This document shows, one piece after another, positions 8,564 through 17,670 of a DNA stretch of 64,000 nt. The stretch lies in the NCBI RefSeq assembly GCF_001548475.1, contig NZ_LRUJ01000002.1:62001-126000 (forward strand), written 5' to 3'. The stretch is from Bordetella hinzii LMG 13501 (GTDB lineage Bacteria > Pseudomonadota > Gammaproteobacteria > Burkholderiales > Burkholderiaceae_B). Position numbers and translations under genes: made by a program. A model generated the notes under the pieces. It was not told where the DNA came from and did not search any database. It worked only from the letters and a program-made list of their open reading frames with translations. Positions within the stretch are counted from its first letter, which is position 1. Each line of letters begins with the position of its first letter.

Positions 8564-9969
8564 AGTACGTCTCGACTCGTGGCGGCATGGCTCCCCAGGA
8601 TTTCTCCGATATCCTGCTCGAGGGCCTGGCGCCCGACGGCGGGCTGGCGGTGCCGCAGCAGCTGCCCAAGGTCGATGCCCAGACCCTGGAGGCCTGGCGC
8701 AGCCTGTCCTATGCCGACCTGGCCGTCGAAGTCCTGTCGCTGTTCGCCACCGACATCCCGCGGCAAGACCTGAGCCGGCTCGCGCATGCCGCCTACAACG
8801 GCGAAGTCTTCTCCAGCGACGAGATCGTGCCCCTGCGGCCCTTGTCCGGCGGCCTTCAGCTGTTGGGCCTGTCCGAAGGCCCGACGCTGGCCTTCAAGGA
8901 CATGGCCATGCAGTTCCTGGGCCAGGTCTTCGAGTACGTGCTGGCCAAGCGCGGCACGACCCTGAACATCGTGGGCGCCACCTCGGGCGACACCGGATCG
9001 GCGGCTGAGTACGCCTTGCGCGGCAAGCGCGGCGTGGGCGTGTTCATGCTGTCGCCGCACGGCCGCATGAGCTCCTTCCAGCGCGCGCAGATGTATTCGC
9101 TGCAGGACGAGAACATCCACAACATCGCCGTCAAGGGCGTGTTCGACCAGGCGCAGGACATCGTCAAGGCCCTGGCCGCGGACCTGGCATTCAAGACGCG
9201 CTATCGCATCGGCGCGGTGAACTCGATCAACTGGGCGCGTATCGCGGCCCAGGTGGTGTATTACTTCCATGGCTGGCTGCGCGCCACCCGCTCGGCGGGC
9301 CAGGAGGTGTCGTTTGCCGTGCCTTCCGGCAATTTCGGCAACATCCTGTCGGGCCATATCGCCCGCAGCATGGGCTTGCCGGTTCGCCGCCTGGTGCTGG
9401 CCACCAACGAAAACAACGTGCTGGAAGAGTTCTTCCGCACCGGTATCTATCGTCCGCGCGCGCCCGAGCAGACCTACGCGACCTCCAGCCCGTCCATGGA
9501 CATCTCGCGCGCTTCCAATTTCGAGCGCTTCGTCTACGACCTCGTGGGCGGCGACGCCGCCCGCGTGCGCGCGCTGTGGAGCGAACTGGCTGACAAGGGC
9601 AGCTTCGACCTGTCGGCCCAGCGCGGCGCATTTGCCGACCGCTATGGTTTTGTCTCCGGCGTGAGCACGCACGAAGACCGCCTGGCCACCATACGCACGG
9701 TGTTCGACGAGACCGGCGTGCTGGTCGACCCGCATACCGCCGATGGCGTGAAGGTGGCGCGCGACTTCGTCGAACCGGGCGTTCCCATGCTGGTGCTGGA
9801 GACCGCCTTGCCGGCCAAGTTCTCCGACACCATCGAAGCGGCCCTGGGCCGTCCGGTTCCGCCTCCGGCCGAACTGGCGGGCCTTGAGTCCTTGCCGCAG
9901 CGCGTCACTGTGATGGACTGCGACGCCGGCCAGGTGCGTGCCTTCATCGAGGCGCACGCCAAGGTCTGA
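8560..9969 (+). CDS. thrC: Threonine synthase
   Basis: A 469-residue PLP enzyme converting O-phosphohomoserine to threonine. The N-terminal YVSTRGGMAPQDF is typical, and the PLP lysine is Lys113 in GPTLAFKDMAMQFLGQ, followed by VGATSGDTGSAAEYA and the phosphate-binding PSGNFGNILSGHIA. The length fits the longer proteobacterial type. It is the last gene of alaC-hom-thrC, and a clear terminator follows. I see no Thr-rich leader peptide ahead of the operon. Confidence 0.97.
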   Translation: MKYVSTRGGMAPQDFSDILLEGLAPDGGLAVPQQLPKVDAQTLEAWRSLSYADLAVEVLSLFATDIPRQDLSRLAHAAYNGEVFSSDEIVPLRPLSGGLQLLGLSEGPTLAFKDMAMQFLGQVFEYVLAKRGTTLNIVGATSGDTGSAAEYALRGKRGVGVFMLSPHGRMSSFQRAQMYSLQDENIHNIAVKGVFDQAQDIVKALAADLAFKTRYRIGAVNSINWARIAAQVVYYFHGWLRATRSAGQEVSFAVPSGNFGNILSGHIARSMGLPVRRLVLATNENNVLEEFFRTGIYRPRAPEQTYATSSPSMDISRASNFERFVYDLVGGDAARVRALWSELADKGSFDLSAQRGAFADRYGFVSGVSTHEDRLATIRTVFDETGVLVDPHTADGVKVARDFVEPGVPMLVLETALPAKFSDTIEAALGRPVPPPAELAGLESLPQRVTVMDCDAGQVRAFIEAHAKV

Positions 9970-9990
9970 TCCGCGCAACACAGGCGGCCG

Positions 9991-10026
9991 AAAATCCCCC
10001 GCGGCTTAGGGCTCCGGGGGATTTTT
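9991..10026 (+). terminator. Terminator of the alaC-hom-thrC operon
   Basis: AAATCCCCC with an imperfect GC extension pairs to GGGGGATTT, followed by TTTTTC, 22 bases past the thrC stop. Confidence 0.75.
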
Positions 10027-10169
10027 CATCAGCTCTGTTACATTTTTGGCGGCCCGTGGTTGCGGCAATTACAGTCCCACGCATTTTGCCGACATCCCGT
10101 CACTGTATCGGTCGGGCTGGGGACATAAAGTGGAATGACCGCTTTGTGATTGACTAACGGAGGATAACC

Positions 10170-10391
10170 ATGAGCCTTAAACACCTGACTCTCGCGCTGG
10201 CCGTCACTGGATTCGGCGTATTGGCGGGATGCTCGTCGCCGTCGGTCGTGCACAAGTCCGACGGCAGCCAGGTCATCACCCCCGATGAGCCCCAATACAA
10301 CAAGAAATCGGGCATGTATGAATATGACCAGGATGGGCGCAAGGTGCAGATCAACAAGGACGACATAAAGTCGATCGAGCAGATCAATTAA
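10170..10391 (+). CDS. YgdI/YgdR-family small lipoprotein
   Basis: A 73-residue lipoprotein. The signal sequence ends in the lipobox LAGC (Cys21). The remainder carries the family's SH3-like core: VVHKSDGSQVITPDEP, KKSGMYEYDQDGRKVQIN, then a final KDDIKSIEQIN. The family (E. coli YgdI, YgdR) is periplasmic or outer-membrane anchored with no known reaction. A strong GGAGG site precedes the start by about seven bases. It stands alone between two terminators. Confidence 0.88.
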   Translation: MSLKHLTLALAVTGFGVLAGCSSPSVVHKSDGSQVITPDEPQYNKKSGMYEYDQDGRKVQINKDDIKSIEQIN

Positions 10392-10403
10392 TGCGTCCCG
10401 GAC

Positions 10404-10437
10404 AATAAGAAAAGCCCCTCGCGGGGCTTTTCTTATT
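10404..10437. terminator. Perfect 15-bp bidirectional terminator
   Basis: AATAAGAAAAGCCCC pairs exactly with GGGGCTTTTCTTATT around a TCGC loop. It sits between the convergent lipoprotein and fbp genes and offers a T-run in both directions. Confidence 0.9.
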
Positions 10438-10444
10438 TGGGCCC

Positions 10445-11464
10445 TTATTTGGCCTGGGCCTCGGCATGATACCTGCCCACGCGCTCGACCTCGTTCCTGG
10501 AGCCCAGGATCACGCTCACGCGCTGGTGCAGCTGTTCGGGCTGGATGTCGAGGATGCGCTGCTCGCCGTTGATGGCGGCGCCGCCGGCCTGTTCGACGAT
10601 GAAGCTCATGGGATTGGCTTCATACATCAGGCGCAGCTTGCCCGCCTTGCCCGGCTCGCGGGCATCCCAGGGGTACATGAAAATCCCGCCGCGGGTCAGG
10701 ATGCGATGCACGTCGGCCACCATGGACGCGATCCAGCGCATATTGAAGTCCTTGCCCAGGGGGCCGGTCTTGCCAGCCAGGCATTCGTCGATATAGCGCT
10801 TGACCGGGGCGGCCCAGTGGCGCATGTTCGACATATTGATGGCGAATTCCTTGGTGTCGGCGGGAATGCTCATGGTTTCGTGGGTGAGCACCCAGGAACC
10901 CATTTCGCGGTCCAGCGTAAAGCCGACCACGCCATTGCCTATGGTGAGCACCAACATGGTCTGCGGCCCGTAGACCGCATAGCCGGCGGCTACCTGGTCG
11001 CGGCCGGGCTGCAGGAAATCGGCCTCGTTCACCTCGGCGCCCGAGACATGATGCGGGGCGCGCAAGACCGAGAAAATGGTGCCGATCGAGACGTTGACGT
11101 CGATATTGGACGAGCCGTCCAGCGGATCGAACAGCAGCAGGTACTCGCCCTTGGGATAACGGTTCGGGATGCGATGGATGGTTTCCATCTCTTCCGAAGC
11201 CATGGCGGCCAGGTGGCCGCCCCATTCATTGGCCTCGAGCAGGATTTCATTGGACAGCACGTCCAGCTTCTTCTGCACCTCGCCTTGCACGTTTTCACTG
11301 TCCAGGCTGCCCAGCACGCCGCCCAGCGCGCCCTTGCTGACCGCATGGCTGATGGCCTTGCAGGCGCGCGCCACGACTTCGATCAGCAGGCGCACTTCGG
11401 GCGCGAGCGCCTGGGCCGAACGTTGCTGTTCGACCAGGTATTGGGTGAGGGTTTTACGTTTCAT
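10445..11464 (-). CDS. fbp: Fructose-1,6-bisphosphatase, class I
   Basis: A 339-residue Mg-dependent phosphatase of gluconeogenesis. Signatures: the metal-site motif [21 protein letters not shown] split around residues 115-135, [14 protein letters not shown], and the C-terminal [20 protein letters not shown]. The start follows the pepN stop by only 8 bases, so the two genes are probably cotranscribed although they are unrelated in function. Length matches the family. Confidence 0.97.
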   Translation of the reverse strand: MKRKTLTQYLVEQQRSAQALAPEVRLLIEVVARACKAISHAVSKGALGGVLGSLDSENVQGEVQKKLDVLSNEILLEANEWGGHLAAMASEEMETIHRIPNRYPKGEYLLLFDPLDGSSNIDVNVSIGTIFSVLRAPHHVSGAEVNEADFLQPGRDQVAAGYAVYGPQTMLVLTIGNGVVGFTLDREMGSWVLTHETMSIPADTKEFAINMSNMRHWAAPVKRYIDECLAGKTGPLGKDFNMRWIASMVADVHRILTRGGIFMYPWDAREPGKAGKLRLMYEANPMSFIVEQAGGAAINGEQRILDIQPEQLHQRVSVILGSRNEVERVGRYHAEAQAK

Positions 11465-11472
11465 CGGGATTC

Positions 11473-14181
11473 CTATGCGGAGAACTCAAGGGCTTTGGAT
11501 ACGATCTCGGCGACGTTGCGAGACAGGCCGTCGTGGCCGCGCACGCGCTGCAGCGCGGCGCGCATGCTGTCGCGCAAGGCCGGCGTGAAGCGGGACCAGT
11601 TGTCCATGGCACGCGCCAGCCGGGCGGCGATCTCGGGATTCAGAGCGTCCAGGGCAAGCACCTGCTCGGCCCAGAACGCATGGCCGGAGCCGTCGGCCAC
11701 GTGCATGCCGCGCGCATTGTTCAGGCAGAACTGGAATACCAGGGCGCGGGCACGGTTGGGGTTGCGCAGCGTGAAATCCGGGTGCTGCATCAGCGCGCGC
11801 ACCTGGGCCAGGCCCGTCGAGCGGGCCGTGGCCTGCAGGGTAAACCATTTGTCTATCACCAGCGGGTCATCCTTCCAGCGCGCATGGAAGCGGTCCAGCG
11901 CGGCCTGGGCGGCGGGCCGGTCGGCGTAATTGACCAGGCAGCCCAGCGCGGCCAGGCTGTCGGTCATGTTGTCGGCCTGCTCGTACTGGCGCGCGGCGCG
12001 GGTCTGGGCATCGGCCACGCCGGCGGCCATCAGGTGCGCCAGCGCCTGGTTTTTCAGCGCCCGGCGTCCGGCCGGTCCGGGCGCCGGGCTGTAGGCGCCG
12101 CCGGTCTGGTTGGATTCGAAGGCATCCAGCCACTCTGCGGCCAGTTGCCGGCCAAGCTCGGCGCGCAAGAAGTCGCGCGCCGCGGCCAGCGCGGGCGGGT
12201 CGATGGCCTGCATGCGTTCCGCCAGGGTCTTCTCGGAGGGCAGCGCCAGCACACGGGCACGATAGGCGGCATCCAGCGAGGGGTCCGTCAGTTGCGCGCG
12301 CCAGGCTTCGATGAAGGCCGCATCGGCGGCCAGGGGCTGGCCGGCCTGGTGGCGGGCGGCCAGGGCCAGCAATTGGCGGCTGGCCAGCTCCTGACCGGCC
12401 TCCCAGCGGGCGAAGGGGTCGGTGTCATGGGCAGACAGCAAGGCCAGTTCGGTGTCGGTCCAGTCGTACTCGACGATCACCGGCGCCGAGAATCCGCGCA
12501 GCAGCGATGGCACAACCGGCACGGCGATGTCCTCGAACACCCAGCTTTCGACGGCCTCGCGCAGTTCCAGCAGGACGGTGTCGCGGGCGGCCGGCACGCC
12601 GGCCAGCTTCAAGGGCAGGGCGCGGCCCTGGCGATCCAGCAGGCCGAGGGCAAAGGGAATGTGAAAGGGCTGCTTGGCGGGGGCGCCAGCCCGTTTTTCC
12701 ACGCCCACGGGCGCGCAGCGCTGGCTGAGCGTGACCGTCAGGCGCCGTTGCGCCGCATCGTGCTTGAGCGTCACGGCCACGCGCGGCGTGCCGGCTTGCC
12801 GGTACCAGTTGCGAAAGACGCCCAGGTCGCGCCCGGGATGGAGCTGGCGATAGACCGCGTCCATGGCGTTGACGAAATCATCGCAGGTCACGGCCTGGCC
12901 GTCATGGCGGCGGAAGTACTCGTCCATGCCCGCGCGAAAGCCCTCTTCGCCCAGCAGCGTGTGCTGCATGCGGATCACTTCGGCGCCTTTTTCATAGACC
13001 GTGGCGGTATAGAAGTTGCCGATCTCCTGGTAGCTGTCCGGCCGGATGGGGTGGGCCATGGGGCCCGCGTCCTCGGGAAACTGCGCCGCGCGCAGCGTGA
13101 CCACGTCGTCGATGCGCTTGACGGCGCGGGCGCTGGTCGCGGCGGCCGCGTCCATGCCGCGGGCCATCATGTCGGCGCTGAATTCCTGGTCGCGGAACAC
13201 CGTCAGGCCTTCTTTCAGGCTCAGCTGGAACCAATCACGGCAGGTGACGCGGTTGCCCGTCCAATTATGGAAGTACTCGTGCCCGATGACCGACTCGATC
13301 CCTTCGTAATTGACGTCGGTCGCCGTCTGCGGGTCGGCCAGCACATAGGCCGCATTGAAGATGTTCAGGCCCTTGTTTTCCATGGCGCCCATATTGAAGT
13401 CGCGCACGGCGACCACCATGAAGCGGTCCAGGTCCAGCTCCAGGCCGAAACGGGTCTCGTCCCAGCGCAGCGCCCGCTCCAGCGATTCGAGCGCCCACTC
13501 GGTGCGCGATTCCGAGCCCGGGTCGCTATAGACCTGCAGCAGCACTTCCCGGCCGCTGCGGGTGCGGACGCGCTTTTCGCGATGGGTCAGATTGCCGGCC
13601 ACCAGCGCGAACAGGTAGCAGGGCTTGGGGAAGGGGTCTTCCCAGTCCGCTTCCTGACGGCCGTCGGGCAGTTGCCGCGTGGCCAGCAGGTTGCCGTTGG
13701 ACAGCAGGACGGGATAGCGCCCGTCGGCGCGCAGCGTGACCCGGTAGCGCGACATGACATCGGGCCGGTCGGCAAACCAGGTGATGCGCCGGAAACCCTC
13801 GGCTTCGCACTGCGTGAAGAAATTGCCGCCGGACACATAAAGGCCCATCAGGGTGGAGTTGGCCGAAGGCCGGCAACGGCTGGCGATCTCCAACGTGCAC
13901 AGCGGCGGCAGGCCGCCGACCTGCAGACGATGTTTATCGAGCCGGTATTGCCCCGCGGGCCAGTCCTGGCCATCGACGCGCAGCGACACCAGTTCGAGCT
14001 CCTCGCCGTCGAGCTCCAGCGCGGCGTCGGCCGGCGCCTCGGGCTTGCGCTCCAGGCGCAGCGTGGCGGTGACCAGGGTGCTCTCGGGATCGAGATCGAA
14101 AGTCAGCGCGACCTCGGGAATCGCGTAAGGATAGGGCTGATAATCCTTGCGATATACGGTGACTGGCGTGTCGGTGCGCAT
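11473..14181 (-). CDS. pepN: Aminopeptidase N
   Basis: A 902-residue M1 zinc metallopeptidase, cytosolic, removing N-terminal residues from peptides. The substrate-anchoring GAMEN lies in [14 protein letters not shown] and the zinc site in [20 protein letters not shown], with the downstream Glu in [13 protein letters not shown]. The C-terminal half holds the beta-sandwich and helical domains ([13 protein letters not shown] onward), so it is full length. It lies upstream of fbp on the same strand. Confidence 0.97.
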   Translation of the reverse strand: MRTDTPVTVYRKDYQPYPYAIPEVALTFDLDPESTLVTATLRLERKPEAPADAALELDGEELELVSLRVDGQDWPAGQYRLDKHRLQVGGLPPLCTLEIASRCRPSANSTLMGLYVSGGNFFTQCEAEGFRRITWFADRPDVMSRYRVTLRADGRYPVLLSNGNLLATRQLPDGRQEADWEDPFPKPCYLFALVAGNLTHREKRVRTRSGREVLLQVYSDPGSESRTEWALESLERALRWDETRFGLELDLDRFMVVAVRDFNMGAMENKGLNIFNAAYVLADPQTATDVNYEGIESVIGHEYFHNWTGNRVTCRDWFQLSLKEGLTVFRDQEFSADMMARGMDAAAATSARAVKRIDDVVTLRAAQFPEDAGPMAHPIRPDSYQEIGNFYTATVYEKGAEVIRMQHTLLGEEGFRAGMDEYFRRHDGQAVTCDDFVNAMDAVYRQLHPGRDLGVFRNWYRQAGTPRVAVTLKHDAAQRRLTVTLSQRCAPVGVEKRAGAPAKQPFHIPFALGLLDRQGRALPLKLAGVPAARDTVLLELREAVESWVFEDIAVPVVPSLLRGFSAPVIVEYDWTDTELALLSAHDTDPFARWEAGQELASRQLLALAARHQAGQPLAADAAFIEAWRAQLTDPSLDAAYRARVLALPSEKTLAERMQAIDPPALAAARDFLRAELGRQLAAEWLDAFESNQTGGAYSPAPGPAGRRALKNQALAHLMAAGVADAQTRAARQYEQADNMTDSLAALGCLVNYADRPAAQAALDRFHARWKDDPLVIDKWFTLQATARSTGLAQVRALMQHPDFTLRNPNRARALVFQFCLNNARGMHVADGSGHAFWAEQVLALDALNPEIAARLARAMDNWSRFTPALRDSMRAALQRVRGHDGLSRNVAEIVSKALEFSA

Positions 14182-14320
14182 GAGATCCCTTATAGGCGGT
14201 AGACAACCGCACTATTGTAGTGGTTGGCGGGCAGGGGCAGGCCGTGCGGGACGATATGCAACCTTTCCTTGCGGGCACCGGTCCAATTATCATTGCTGCG
14301 CAAGTCCGAGGAGTCGCGAA

Positions 14321-14971
14321 ATGTTCAGTTCTATGGGTGCAGCCCGGTGGGGCCGTCTTGCGGCGGTGTCGCTCGCCGTGGCCGCGGCGGCCCTGGTCAG
14401 CGGTTGCGCCGCCCCCACCGTGGCCGCCCGCGTCACATCGTTCCAGCAATGGCCCACGGGTGTGGAAGGGCAGACCTACCGCTTCCAGACGGCCAACGCC
14501 GGCCAGGAAAACAATCTCGAATACCAGTCCTTCCAGGACATGGTGCGGGCCGGTATCGGGCCGACTGGCCTGGTCGAGGCGCGCGATGGGCAGTCCGCGC
14601 GTTTCGTCGTGAGCTTTACCTATGGGGCGACACAGACCCAGGTCATGGTGCGCCGCGCCTATGATCCGTATTTCTACGGCGGGTATGGCGGCTATTACGG
14701 CCCGCGAGTCTGGGGCGGTCCCTGGGGGCCCGGGCCTTTCTGGGGCCCGGAGTGGGTGGACGTTCCGACAGTGGCTTTTCGCAATGGCCTGAATCTGCAA
14801 ATCCGGGATACGGCGCGCGGCAATGCGGAGGTCTACCGCTCCAGCGCCTATATTGTCAGCCAGCGTGAAGACCTTTTGCGGGCCATGCCCTATCTGGTGC
14901 GAGCCATTTTCGATCACTTCCCGGGGAATAATGGCGCAGAACGTGAAGTCGAATATCCCTTAAATCGTTAG
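14321..14971 (+). CDS. DUF4136-type lipoprotein
   Basis: A 216-residue lipoprotein. Its signal region ends LVSGCAAP (lipobox Cys about residue 27). The mature part has the DUF4136 layout: VTSFQQWPTG near the start, tests for periplasmic pairing such as YRFQTANAGQENNLEYQSF, and a Gly/Tyr/Pro-rich loop (FYGGYGGYYGPRVWGG). The start codon is set by GAGGAG seven bases upstream; the open frame reaches further up but without a ribosome site. Cellular role unknown. Confidence 0.8.
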   Translation: MFSSMGAARWGRLAAVSLAVAAAALVSGCAAPTVAARVTSFQQWPTGVEGQTYRFQTANAGQENNLEYQSFQDMVRAGIGPTGLVEARDGQSARFVVSFTYGATQTQVMVRRAYDPYFYGGYGGYYGPRVWGGPWGPGPFWGPEWVDVPTVAFRNGLNLQIRDTARGNAEVYRSSAYIVSQREDLLRAMPYLVRAIFDHFPGNNGAEREVEYPLNR

Positions 14972-14985
14972 TGCGTCCCCAAATA

Positions 14986-15013
14986 AATAACGGCGCCTGC
15001 GGGCGCCGTTATT
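14986..15013. terminator. Perfect 12-bp bidirectional terminator
   Basis: AATAACGGCGCC pairs exactly with GGCGCCGTTATT around a TGCG loop, between the convergent DUF4136 and H-NS-like genes. The T-tracts are short. Confidence 0.7.
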
Positions 15014-15029
15014 CAATAAACCTTGATTA

Positions 15030-15392
15030 TCATTTTATGAGAAAGCTCTCGCGGCTCGCGCCCTTGCTTTCTTCGGCAACAAGCCAGCGCGGGGCTTTGC
15101 CGCGGCCGCTCCAGGTTTCGCCCGATTCCGGGTGACGATATTTCGGGGCGACGGCACGCTTGGCGCCGTCGGCGGCGGCCTTGCGGCGCGGCGAGGCGCT
15201 ACGCGGCGATTTGGCGCTGCCCAGCGCGGCGACGATTTCTTCGGGAGTGATATTGTATTCGCGCATCGACTTCACTATGGAGGCGATGACCGGTTTGCGG
15301 CGCCGCGTCTGCAGCGCTTCGGCGCGCTTTTGCAGGCGGTTGATTTCTTTCTCGATCTTGGCTTGCTGTGCTGCGTAAGTCTCTCGGGGCAT
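15030..15392 (-). CDS. H-NS-family nucleoid protein (BpH3-like)
   Basis: A 120-residue histone-like silencer. The N-terminal third is a helical oligomerisation segment (AAQQAKIEKEINRLQKRAEA). A basic linker (SAKSPRSASPRRKAAADGAKRA) follows. The C-terminal DNA-binding core is KYRHPESGETWSGRGKAPRW, where the WSGRGKAPRW loop reads AT-rich minor grooves. This matches BpH3 of Bordetella and similar beta-proteobacterial proteins. The upstream gap is markedly AT-rich, compatible with autoregulation. Confidence 0.9.
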   Translation of the reverse strand: MPRETYAAQQAKIEKEINRLQKRAEALQTRRRKPVIASIVKSMREYNITPEEIVAALGSAKSPRSASPRRKAAADGAKRAVAPKYRHPESGETWSGRGKAPRWLVAEESKGASRESFLIK

Positions 15393-15950
15393 GTTTCTTC
15401 CTGGTTATGGACTTCGATTCGCCGGCTTGCTTGTATATATAGTTGTTGTATTTCAATAATACATAAATTGTCTTCGACAGTCTTTAACTTTATCGGCAGA
15501 TAATTGTTTCAGATGACTGACATTCTGGACAGCTTGATGACAGAATCAGAAGCATGGCCGGGCTGGCAACACAGCGCCTGTCCGGCTTGCGCGGGCGGTG
15601 CCTAAAGTCAGCAGGTTCTGAATCGACGTGGCGCCGGCGATGTTCTGCTTTTTTATGGACCTGTCCCCGCCGACATGCCCGGGAAAAACAACGGCATTAG
15701 CCCCTGCGCGCCGGGTTTTATCCCTTCTGCGAAATGGCCTGTTCGGATACCCCAGGTTTCGGCGGTCATATGATGAGTCAGGCCGACCGGCAATGTTTGA
15801 GAAAGTGAAAACTTTTGCTGCACCATTTTGGCGCGCTCGGGCAGTCATGCGCTGGGCCGGGCCGTTCGGCGTTACGATAACGGTTGCGCGCCTCGAGACG
15901 GTTCGCGAGGCCTCCCGCCGACATAGTGCGGGCCCTAAATACGGAATTCC
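15393..15950. other. 558-base non-coding gap between the H-NS-like gene and tldD
   Basis: The first 110 bases or so, next to the H-NS-like gene, are AT-rich (tracts such as TTGTATATATAGTTG and AATAATACATAAATTG) and probably contain its promoter. The remainder returns to high GC. I find no convincing gene; a 30-codon frame at 15513-15605 lacks a ribosome site. No strong promoter could be fixed for tldD. Confidence 0.6.
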
Positions 15951-17411
15951 ATGAAACTGATCGATCCCGCGATTCAATCCCTGGCGACCGCCAAATCCCT
16001 CCTGCTCGACCCCTGGGGCCTGACCGAAGCCGACCTGGCCCGGGCGTTGGGCGAAATCTTCGCTCACAAGGTCGACTACGCCGACCTGTATTTCCAGTAC
16101 ACGCGCAGCGAGGGCTGGAGCCTGGAGGAGGGGATCGTCAAGACCGGCAGTTTCTCCATCGGTCAGGGCGTGGGCGTGCGCGCCATCAGCGGCGAGAAAA
16201 CCGCCTTCGCCTATTCCGACACCTTATCGCCGCAGGCCTTGCTGTCTTCGGCGCGCACCGTGCGCGGTATCGCGCGCCAGGGAGCGGGCCGTGTCAAGGT
16301 GGCCGCCCACCGGCCGCCCGAGGACAGCCGCAGCCTTTACGCCGACATCGACCCGCTGGCCACGCTCAGCGCCGCCGACAAGGTCGCCTTGCTCGAACGC
16401 CTCGAGCGCATGGCGCGGGCGCGCGATCCGCATGTCATTCAGGTGATGGCGGGCCTGGGGGCGGAGTATGACGTCATACTTGTGGCCGGCAGCGATGGCC
16501 GCCTGGCGGCCGATGTCCGGCCGCTGGTGCGCCTGTCGCTGACGGTCATCGCCGAGCGCAACGGCCGGCGCGAAATGGGCCATGCCGGCGGCGGCGGCCG
16601 CAGCGGCCTGGCTTATTTCACCGACGAGATCCTGCGCGATTACGTCGAACGGGCCGTGCATGAGGCCATGGTGAATCTGGAGGCGCGTCCGGCGCCGGCC
16701 GGCGAAATGCCGGTCGTGCTGGGCTCGGGCTGGCCCGGCATCCTGCTGCACGAGGCGGTGGGCCACGGACTGGAAGGGGATTTCAACCGCAAGGGTTCGA
16801 GCGTGTTTTCCGGGCGCGTCGGGCAGCGGGTGGCGTCCAAGGGCGTGACCGTCATCGATGACGGCACCCTGGAGGGCCGCCGCGGCTCGCTCAATATCGA
16901 TGACGAAGGCAACGCCTCGCAGCGCAATGTCCTGATTGAGGACGGCATCCTGCGCGGTTATATGCAGGACACCCTCAATGCCCGTCTTATGAAGACCCAG
17001 GCCACGGGCAACGGCCGGCGCGAATCCTTCGCCCATCTGCCCATGCCGCGCATGACCAACACCTATATGCTCGGCGGCGACAAGGCGCCCGAGGAAATCA
17101 TCGCCTCGGTCAAGAAAGGCCTGTATGCGGTCAACTTCGGCGGTGGCCAGGTGGATATCACCAGCGGCAAGTTCGTTTTTTCGGCTTCCGAGGCCTATAT
17201 GATCGAGAACGGCAAGGTCACTTATCCGGTCAAGGGCGCCACCCTGATCGGCAATGGCCCCGACGCGATGAACCGCGTCAGCATGATAGGCAACGACATG
17301 CGCCTGGACTCCGGTGTAGGCACCTGCGGCAAAGAGGGGCAGAGCGTGCCGGTCGGCGTGGGCATGCCCACGTTGCGCATGGACGGCCTGACCGTGGGCG
17401 GCACCGCCTGA
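15951..17411 (+). CDS. tldD: TldD metalloprotease
   Basis: A 486-residue TldD/PmbA-family protease, which in E. coli works with TldE/PmbA to cleave unfolded peptides, microcin B17 precursor and CcdA. The zinc motif HExxxH is in [19 protein letters not shown]. Also visible are [18 protein letters not shown] and the C-terminal [20 protein letters not shown]. Its partner tldE is not in the window, as is usual. A terminator follows directly. Confidence 0.95.
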   Translation: MKLIDPAIQSLATAKSLLLDPWGLTEADLARALGEIFAHKVDYADLYFQYTRSEGWSLEEGIVKTGSFSIGQGVGVRAISGEKTAFAYSDTLSPQALLSSARTVRGIARQGAGRVKVAAHRPPEDSRSLYADIDPLATLSAADKVALLERLERMARARDPHVIQVMAGLGAEYDVILVAGSDGRLAADVRPLVRLSLTVIAERNGRREMGHAGGGGRSGLAYFTDEILRDYVERAVHEAMVNLEARPAPAGEMPVVLGSGWPGILLHEAVGHGLEGDFNRKGSSVFSGRVGQRVASKGVTVIDDGTLEGRRGSLNIDDEGNASQRNVLIEDGILRGYMQDTLNARLMKTQATGNGRRESFAHLPMPRMTNTYMLGGDKAPEEIIASVKKGLYAVNFGGGQVDITSGKFVFSASEAYMIENGKVTYPVKGATLIGNGPDAMNRVSMIGNDMRLDSGVGTCGKEGQSVPVGVGMPTLRMDGLTVGGTA

Positions 17412-17423
17412 ACGGCCGGCCGG

Positions 17424-17454
17424 GCCGCCCGCGGGATGACGGGCGGCTTTTTTT
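17424..17454 (+). terminator. Terminator after tldD
   Basis: GCCGCCC and GGGCGGC pair around a 10-base loop, followed by TTTTTTT. It ends only 19 bases before the aromatic leader peptide start, leaving little room for a separate promoter there. Confidence 0.8.
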
Positions 17455-17472
17455 GTGCTAGAGTTTTTGCCT

Positions 17473-17556
17473 ATGAAATTCGCGTCCCCCGCTTTTTACT
17501 TTTATTTTTTTGGTTTTCTGAAGCCGCTGGCGGAGGAAGGGACGCGCTTAACCTAG
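17473..17556 (+). CDS. Phe/Tyr-rich leader peptide of the DAHP synthase gene
   Basis: A 27-codon frame starting ATG AAA TTC, with eight aromatic codons in the first fifteen: Phe3, Phe8, Tyr9, Phe10, Tyr11, Phe12, Phe13 and Phe15. Five of the six Phe codons are TTT, which is uncommon in this GC-rich genome. It ends at TAG (17554-17556), before a hairpin terminator at 17572-17602 and 115 bases ahead of the DAHP synthase start. This is the design of a transcription-attenuation leader sensing charged tRNA-Phe/Tyr. No clear ribosome site is visible; translation is inferred. Confidence 0.72.
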   Translation: MKFASPAFYFYFFGFLKPLAEEGTRLT

Positions 17557-17602
17557 TACAGAATCCCCCCGAAAAAGCCGCCAGCGTAATGGCGGCTTTT
17601 TT
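17481..17602 (+). promoter_or_regulatory. Predicted aromatic amino acid attenuator
   Basis: Three mutually competing pairings can be read. (a) 17481-17488 CGCGTCCC with 17539-17546 GGGACGCG, enclosing the Phe/Tyr codons. (b) An antiterminator: 17525-17533 CGCTGGCGG with 17578-17586 CCGCCAGCG, a perfect 9 bp. (c) The terminator: 17572-17583 with 17590-17601 plus a T-run. Pairing b destroys c, and a traps the left arm of b. A ribosome stalled at the aromatic codons would cover the left arm of a, free b and allow read-through into aroG. This is the classic scheme known for pheA/trp leaders; the application here is inference. Confidence 0.7.
17572..17602 (+). terminator. Terminator hairpin of the attenuator
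   Basis: AAAAAGCCGCCA pairs exactly with TGGCGGCTTTTT around GCGTAA, and the T-run extends to six. It sits inside the leader, upstream of aroG, with no complete gene immediately before it apart from the leader peptide. Confidence 0.85.
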
Positions 17603-17670
17603 GTTGCCGTCAGCCTGGTGGGTTTGCGGGAATGACCCAAGCAAGCCATACCCACCCCAGGAGTACAACC

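Noticed and set aside
15513-15605. A 30-codon frame with a CPAC motif between the H-NS-like gene and tldD
   Set aside because: No ribosome site and no supporting context.
17632-17670. ATG 17632 as start of aroG
   Set aside because: No ribosome site ahead of it, whereas GTG 17671 has AGGAG six bases upstream and gives the normal family length.
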